Shown in pieces: positions 57,491 through 64,000 of a DNA stretch of 64,000 bases. Positions within the stretch are counted from its first letter, which is position 1. Every line of letters starts with the position of its first letter. A model generated the notes under the pieces. It was given only the letters and a program-made list of their open reading frames with translations, was not told the DNA's origin and did no database searches. The stretch is taken from positions 26,254,364-26,318,363 of the forward strand of contig CM073322.1 of assembly GCA_037043015.1 (NCBI GenBank), given 5' to 3'. The DNA comes from Bryum argenteum (Eukaryota > Streptophyta > Bryopsida > Bryales > Bryaceae). The position numbers and the translations under genes were made by a program.

Positions 57491-57977
57491 CGTCGGGGGA
57501 CACGGAAATGTATGATAAGAATATGTGAAACTAACAAGAACTCGACAGAGCTTGAATTAACAAGAAGAGTACACGAACAACAACAAGAGAGATGAGCTAG
57601 AGCTCCAAGAGATGCGTTGTCGAGACTGAGGTTGCCCTCAGCCTCGACTCCTATATATACTAGCTAAGAAGAAGGTTCTCCAGAACCTTCCTCAACCTAG
57701 GACTTTCTAGGACCTTCCAAGAACTTCCAAGACCTTCCAGAAGCTTCCAGGGCCTTCCGGAAACTTCAAGGACCTTCCAAAAACTTCCAGAGACTTCCAG
57801 AAACTTCCAAAAGTTTCCGGAAGCTTCTAGAACCTTCTAGAACCTTCCTAAGTTGTCTACCTAGTACGTGGCCGTGACACAGGGAATCTTCAAGGAATCT
57901 TCGAGGAATCTTTTAGGGAATCTTCAAAGAATATTTTAGAAGAACCTTCTAGAAACTTCTTGTGTATGTCCGTGACA
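57491..57977 (-). repeat. 5' LTR of the chromovirus
   Basis: Close copy of 51,816-52,300. Just inside it, the minus strand reads 'atatcagagttagtccc', similar to the TGGTATCAGAGC initiator-Met primer site used by many plant gypsy elements. Confidence 0.9.
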
Positions 57978-58071
57978 CCCCGTCCCCTCCGACGAATCCG
58001 ACCGAAGCCGGAACTCAGACTGAGAGGGGACAACCCTCGAGGCCGGTGGATGAAGGGGAAGTTACGGCCGA

Positions 58072-58980
58072 TTGGGAGAACCCCATGAATCCGAACGACC
58101 CCCGACTCCCCCCACCTCTCAGTCCGTCCGCCAATCACCCGATCCCATGAGGCGAGCATGGCACCACTTCACGGAAGCTGGTGCAGTACTTCTCTACCAA
58201 GGATCTGGCCAAGAAGCTATGCCAAGAATTTGGAGTGAAGACGTTCTTTGGAGGTCAAAAGCAGTGGGGGACTCAAACCGGACGAGGAGCGATTCCGGCG
58301 AGACGGAGAAGCAAGTGATCAAGCTAATCCTGGAGAATAGACGCGTCTTCGCGAGACGGTCGGAGAAGGGAGGAGGAACTCCTGGTCGGAAGGCGGGCCG
58401 TAATCACGGCAAACGAGCAGTCGTAAAGCTCGTGGAAATCTGCGAGGTTCCGGCCGAGGTGTCTTTGCAGGGGCGAACCTGTTCGAGGCCGGAATCCTGA
58501 GTCGGAGGTTTTCAAGGCGGAGACATTCAAGAAATTCCTCTTGGCGGCGAAGACGTACGCCACGAAAGTAGAGAAGAGCAACGCCGAGGTCAAGGTGTCG
58601 CCGACGCCGTCCGGGAGCGAATGAAGGAGGTAGTGATGCCGCCCTTCACTTCTACTCCGGCCAAGACCCCGCGGCGGATACAAATGAGACGGATGCTGGG
58701 CCCCTCGGTCCGACCGACACGAAGGGCAAGGCGAAGGTGAAGACGGAGTCGGATGCACCCGCCCAGCCAGACTCGCCCGGCCAAGAACACGCGCGCACGC
58801 GAAGAGGAAGCTCACGGCCGAGGAATACGAGAAGTCTCCCGCGCGAAGCTTCACGACATCGGCCTCGAGCATTCCGAGAGGAAGAGTTGAAGAGCGGGGA
58901 CGAGACTAACTCCAGCGAGGACGAGTACGTGATCACCGACACGGGCAAGAGAGAAAGCGGGGACGTATCGCAATGACGCC
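58072..58980 (+). other. Coding-like remains inside the Tat-like LTR
   Basis: Plus-strand frames rich in Arg, Glu and Pro occur here and in 51,028-51,534, on both sides of the nested insertion. They may be worn coding sequence caught in the LTR, or by-products of GC-rich composition. No domain is recognised. Confidence 0.25.
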
Positions 58981-60009
58981 ACTCAAGCGGCGGCACGGAG
59001 TTAGTTCGCGAAGAAAGAGGTAGGACGTCTTAGAGGCCGGCGATCAAAGGACGGCGAGTTAGGAGGTCGGATTGGTATCCGTCCTAGGCCAATATAGTGT
59101 TTTCTTTTTGGGAATGCGTGCCGCTTTTTGAGGAGTAGGCCTGGTAGGCCGGCGCCGCAATCCGATTAGGGATCTAAGTCGTTGACTTAGAAGTACTTAT
59201 AGGTGGGAGTTTTGTCCACCAAAGCATTCCTTGCTCGAGTGTTAATCGAACCTTCTTACGCGCATATTCGGCGTGATCATTTCCCCTGTCTCTCCTTTTT
59301 CGGTTGAGTGCTTGGAAAGCCGGATCTACTTTGTGTGTGAGTTGGGAGTTAGGAATCCGGATTCTTTGTTAGATCGTTTCGTGGAATTGAAGTCGGGTTG
59401 GGCGTATTCTTGAGTGCCTTGTGTCTTGAATCTGGTTTAGGCGTCCGAGAGAGGGCTAATCACGTGGTAGACACTTACGGTGCCGGAGGTTAAGAGTACG
59501 GTGTGTGAGGACGGATTCCAATCCGGCCTCCACCGCCAGACTTGGGTTCCTCTGTAGTCTCAGAGGACGGATTAAGCATAGTACGTGACCAGAATACGTG
59601 TAGACGTCTTCTAGCCAGATTCGGAGCTCTTGAAGTCCGTCATTGTAGTAAGGGTGATAGGGTAACCGGGACGGCTGCGTGACTGCTAGTTCGGACGGAT
59701 AGGACGGATTAGTTGTGAGGACGTAACGTGTGCCTTAGTATGTGTGTGTGTGTAGAGTCTAAGTGTGGAAGTTTCCGCCACGATAAACATAAGGGAAAGA
59801 GTCTTTGTGCATCCCCTCTTGCAAAGGGATACCCTTGCCCTGCAAGGCTAAAACATAAGTTGGGACTAGGAACGTTTGTGGGTTTGGTTGTTTTAGCACT
59901 ACTTGCCTTGGTCACTTCACGAATCCCCGAACGATACACGAGTCACCGAACACGGGTTTTACACCAATAAACGTGTAAGGAAGATAAAGTGAATACATGG
60001 CATCCGACA

Positions 60010-60045
60010 TGTAAAAATTTTTGCGCGCCACGCCGGGATTCTAAC
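60010..60045 (+). other. Primer-binding-like site of the Tat-like element
   Basis: 'tttttgcgcgccacgccggg' lies directly after the proposed LTR end. It resembles the TTTTTGGCGCCG...GGGG segment that follows the 5' LTR of many plant Tat-branch elements. The match is imperfect. Confidence 0.45.
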
Positions 60046-60347
60046 AAATGACCGAGTGGTAGTGTTAGTACGTGAAAACGGATTCGGATAGGACGTATTT
60101 TTATCCGGCCTACTTGTGAGGATAGTTCTCCGTAGATACGTGTCGCAAGTGCGGTCGGTTTCTATTGTTGTAAATGAAGTACTAGAGAGTTACCTAGTTA
60201 CTTCTTTATGAGTCGAAAAGGCACAAGAGGTGCGGGGACGTAAGGAGGTCTGTCCGGATTGGTGCTAGAAGGTCGAGAAGGTGTGAGTACTCCGGCCGTC
60301 CCACGTCTTTAACGCGGCATCCAGATTCACGAGAGGAAGGAGGTATT

Positions 60348-63300
60348 GTGTACGTGTCCTTGGACGGGAGGACGGTGAACACAAGAATAGAAGAATCAAC
60401 GCCGGAAGTAACCTTCTTAGTTCCGGATCCCGAACAGGCGGGAAGGAGGGAGCCGGAACAAGAAGAGGTTGAGATGGCACCCCACAACCGGCTAAAATAC
60501 AAACAGTTCAGAGGAACTGGGACGGACGTGGATGATTGGTATGGCGAATTTGAGGCCACAGCGAATGCTAACGAAGAGACTCCGGATTCTAAACATCGGA
60601 TTTTTCAAGGATTGTTGAAGGGAGAAGCACTGAGGTGGTATCAAGATCTGGAGGTAGCAGAAAGAACAAATTGGAATACGCTCATTCCGTTGTTCTTGCG
60701 AACTTTTAGAGAGGCCGGAGGAGAAGACCGTGCGTTGGGGCAACTCAAAGAAGATCTACCTCGGTCGGATGAGACAATCCGAAGTACGGCCCGGTGAAGG
60801 CACTAATCCGTGTTGACGGACAATGTCGCCCCAAAGATTCGAGATTGCTTGGTATGTGGCGGATTGCCGGAAGAGATGGGATTCCAGATCCGCCAAACTA
60901 GGCCGCCCACACTACGCGAAGCTATGGAGTCCGCTCGAAATTATGAAAATTCCGCAAATCTGCGAACATCCGTCCCGAAAGGTGAGAAGAAGAAAGAGAA
61001 AGAGAAGGAGGCAAAGACGACGCAGAGGAAGACGGCATAGGAGTTCGGATGAATCGAGCCGGGAAGTGACAACAGGCCGGATCCGAATACGACTCAGAGC
61101 CGGAATCCTCTTCCCCAGAGAGGAGGCCGGAATCGTCAAGACGACCGCACAAGTGCAAAGACCTCAGATTGGAGCGGGATCGTAGTGCACGCTTTGCATC
61201 AAAGGTAAAGAAGGAAGATGACGAATCAAAGAAGACGTTAAAAGGCATCCAGGAGACTCTTGAAGCCATCAGAGTTAATCTCGCAGAAGAGCGGAAACCA
61301 AGGAAGATGATTCCGGTCTCCAGGGCAAATGTGTTCTGCGTCTTGTGCGGTGGGCAGGGGCATTTTGCTACAGAATGCCCAAAACGTGTCAAGAACGTCC
61401 GGTACGTCACGGAGGAGGACATATGATAAGATGAAGAATCAGCAGAGATGGACGAGCTCGTTTTTCAGATTCAACAATCGTACGGCAGAGGTAAACTTGA
61501 AAGCGAGGCCGGCCACGCACTCCTCGGACGGTGGGCAAGCGACTCCAAGCACTGTTACCGCCACGCACGCAGGTCGGATTCTGCTTCCTCTGTGGCAGTG
61601 GGGAATATTATGCAAATAATTGCCCATGGAAGAAGGAAGTGGGAGGAGGAGCTCCGCTACCACTACCGTGTCAAAATTGCGGAAAGTGGGGACACGTAGC
61701 AAAGGATTGCCCGGAGCCGGAAGTTCGAAAGCACCGGTCAAACACGCCCGATCTTACCGAGAGAGCGATCGCCTCAACTACGCGCATACGGCCGGGACGG
61801 AAAGGCCGGATAAATGATGTTTGGGCGTGGAGCAAAGGCGGACGGAGAGGGCGTATTCGTGAGTGGCCACCCGCAGCTCCCACGCAAAAAGAGTCACGCC
61901 ATAGTCGTAGGAAAAATAGGAGAAGCAAGAGGAGATCCAATGCGAGCGATACACCGGGGACGGATTGAGATAATCCACCCGTCCCATGAGAGTTGACATG
62001 ACGCCACCTTTGAAAAGGGGGTGGAAGCAAGTGCATTAGACGTAGATATTAGTGCAGAAATCAAGGACTCGTTAGGTGACATAGCCGATGAAGAGGAGCA
62101 GGACGGTATCCCGAGGACGGAATCAGCCGGCCGAACAGTGAAGTTCAATGACGTCCCCATCGTGATTAGTCCTCGTTTGAAGGTGGACGAATACGACATA
62201 GTCCAGGACATTAAGAATCAGATGGCGAACGTCACATTTGGGCAATTGCTGCATGATAATATTAATTATCAAAAGCTGCTCAAGGACGCTTGGACGAAGA
62301 AGCGTCAACGTCGGATCAAACTTCCGGCCGTGGCGACCGTAAACTACACGGGGACGGAAGATCATGGAGCTCCAGAAATTGAAGTTGAAGTGGAGGGCTG
62401 CATGATCAAGAAAGTTCCAGTAGACGGGGGGTCCGGTGTCAACATAATGCTGGAAGACACTGCACACGAACTCGGCTTCACAAACTTCGAGCCGACCAAG
62501 CAAGTACTCAGAATGGCCGATCAGACAAGGGTGATTCCAGTAGGACGGTTATCACTCGTACCCGTCCGGATCAGCAAGTTCACGTACTTGCTCAACTTCG
62601 TCATCATCAGGGTCGGCATTGGGCAACCGTTCCCCATACTGCTGGGAAGGCCGTGGTTGTATTTGTCAAAAGCACTGGTTGACTGGGGAGCAAGAGAGTT
62701 CGTCATCGGCAAGCCGTCCGTACGGATTCCTTGGGAGACAGTCTCTAAGATGGGGGAGACGGCTAGCTCGGACGGGTACACGCAGATCGTCGTCGGGGAG
62801 GAGGAGGAAGACGATGAAGTTTCAAGCTATTTTGTCACCCCAATTGACAGTGACGACAGGATGACCAAGTTTCCGTGCCGGTCGTAAATGAGGAAGAAGC
62901 CAACACGGCCGAGGCCGTGTATCAACCAAAGAGGATAGGTCGGGAGAAGCAAGCGTGCGATTAATCGCAAAATGGGTTCGACAAAGAAATCTCGGACGGC
63001 CTTCTACCACCATTGGGTTGAGCATTGGCAAAGTAGGACGGAAATGGTCCAACCTACTTCCGCATCCGAAGAAGAGGCGGATGGATATAGGTAAAATCCA
63101 TTGTAAACCCCAATGATTACGAGAAGACGGAGGTGATAGAGGGAAAATTCTTCTTTTTGGCAAGTCAATGATGGAAGAGGAGAGGATCACGTACATAAAG
63201 ACATTGAGGGAATACCGGGACGTGTTCGCACGGGCGCCATCCGACCTCGGGGGCATTCCGGCCTGGTTGGGGAGCATCGAATAGACCTCGAGGACGGAGC

Positions 63301-63900
63301 CACTCCGGTGAGGCGGAGGAAGCGTCTGCACTTGAATCCGAAATACTCACTCATGGTGAAGGACGAAATTGATAAACTCCTCGAGGCCGGATTCATTTAT
63401 CCGGTGGACAACTCGGAGTGGGTGTCACCAATTGTAGTGGTGCCGAAGAAGGTCGGAGCGGACGGGAAGGTCAAAATCCGGGTGTGCCAGGACTTCCGCA
63501 AGTTAAACGCAAAGAACTAAGAAGGACCACTTCCGATCCGTTCACGGACATCATCTTAGATCATGTAGCGGACGAAATACTACGACTTCCGGGACGGATT
63601 CTCGTGGTACAACCAGTCGTGTCGGGAAGGAGGATCACCAAAACAACGCTCACAACGGAGTGGGGGGACGTTTGCATTCAATCGCATGCCATTTGGGTTA
63701 TGCAATGCACCAGGGGACGTTTCAGCGCCTCATGATGGACATCTTGAGAGACTTTCTTCGACACTTCCTAGAGGTGTTCATAGACGACTTTGCCGTCTTG
63801 ACTCAAGGACGGATCACCTCGGCCTACCTGCGGAGGACGTTCCCGAGATGCGAGAAAGCGAGTGAAGCTCCATCCGGGTAAGTGTTTCTTCGAAATGCTA
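60348..63900 (+). pseudogene. Gag-protease-RT region of the Tat-like element
   Basis: Gag is seen at 60,480-60,790 (YGEFEATANANEE, LKGEALRWYQDLE). Zinc knuckles follow, CVLCGGQGHFATECP and CQNCGKWGHVAKDCP. The protease (about 62,340-62,720) has VPVDGGSGVNIM and PILLGRPWL. The reverse transcriptase start has EAGFIYPVDNSEWVSPIVVV and the VCQDFRKLN block. The region is broken in several places. The protease part is the best preserved. Integrase and RNase H are not in the window. Confidence 0.7.
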
Positions 63901-64000
63901 TCCGGCCCGTTGCTTGACATGTGGTCGGCCAGGACGGAATCAAGTGGACATTGACAAGGTCAGGGCAATACTTGCGACTGGTGGCACCTACAAACGTGAA

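Larger units (their letters stand above)
51816..57977 (-). mobile_element. Ty3/gypsy chromovirus, nested insertion
   Basis: A 6.2-kb element on the minus strand with two LTRs of about 485 bp that differ at roughly a dozen places by eye, so it is young. Flanks are TCCCG and CCCCG, a target duplication with one mismatch. Minus-strand order is 5' LTR (57,977-57,491), an initiator-Met-like primer site, gag, protease, reverse transcriptase/RNase H, integrase, chromodomain, a small extra frame, a purine tract, then the 3' LTR (52,300-51,816). The coding part has several breaks, so the copy looks dead. Confidence 0.88.
50584..60009 (+). repeat. 5' LTR of the Tat-like element, split by an insertion
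   Basis: The proposed LTR is 50,584-51,815 plus 57,978-60,009, about 3.3 kb. It begins TGTTAAG and ends CATCCGACA just before the primer-binding-like site. A TATA-like 'gatataagg' lies at 50,797-50,805. The two halves share 'gga(c)cgga' composition and read as one region once the inner element is set aside. The left edge is inferred, since the 3' LTR is not in the window. Confidence 0.4.
50584..64000 (+). mobile_element. Tat/Ogre-like Ty3/gypsy retroelement (broken, runs off window)
   Basis: Parts in order are a long 5' LTR, a primer-binding-like site, gag with zinc knuckles (about 60,350-61,900), protease (about 62,340-62,720) and the start of reverse transcriptase (about 63,300-63,900). 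The plus-strand order and the protease motif DGGSGVN point to the Tat/Ogre branch. The coding parts carry several breaks, so it is a fossil. A younger chromovirus sits inside its LTR. The 3' end is beyond the window. Confidence 0.65.

Overview
The window is nuclear DNA of a plant, most likely a non-seed plant (bryophyte, lycophyte or similar). The evidence is short GT-AG introns, plant families (PLATZ, BAHD acyltransferase, plant QSOX, plant LpxK, a plant molybdenum-cofactor-sulfurase-like protein) and Ty3/gypsy elements, one of which carries a chromodomain. The lineage below plants is inference: a small EGF-like membrane protein, a DD34E Tc1/mariner element and the transposon types would be unusual in a flowering plant.

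Positions 1-30,100 are the gene-bearing half. In order: an EGF-like type I membrane protein (+), LpxK (+, 8 exons), a small VOC/glyoxalase-fold protein (+), a molybdenum-cofactor-sulfurase-like protein lacking the usual PLP lysine (-), an intronless PLATZ zinc-binding protein (-) framed by 350-bp inverted repeats, a membrane-anchored QSOX sulfhydryl oxidase (-, 12 exons) and a BAHD acyltransferase (-, 2 exons). They are independent plant genes with no operon-like logic. The AT-rich DNA between them holds an old dispersed repeat, a TTAA-flanked MITE, a long hairpin, a foldback element, a 340-bp direct duplication and a 26-bp minisatellite.

Positions 31,500-45,060 are mostly DNA transposon. There is a full-length Tc1/mariner element (31,539-33,222), a tRNA-derived SINE with a 12-bp target duplication (34,786-35,146), and a CACTA (En/Spm) element beginning at 35,207. 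The CACTA element is packed with GTGAC...GTCAC dyads and carries a minus-strand gene with a Transposase_24/TnpA-like core. A 1.7-kb solo LTR sits inside it (38,020-39,754).

Positions 45,060-50,580 hold three unusual coding units: a Cys-motif plus SET-domain protein (+), a decayed protein-kinase-like gene (+) behind a GC-rich minisatellite and a TATA box, and a Gly/Tyr/Gln-rich protein (-). I cannot assign them to one known element.

Positions 50,584-64,000 are nested Ty3/gypsy fossils. A Tat/Ogre-like element (+) runs off the window, and its long 5' LTR is split by a younger chromovirus (-, 51,816-57,977). The chromovirus LTRs carry a dense array of heat-shock-element-like motifs just upstream of a TATA box. 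Exon boundaries were placed by reading frame and GT-AG signals only; no transcript data were available.
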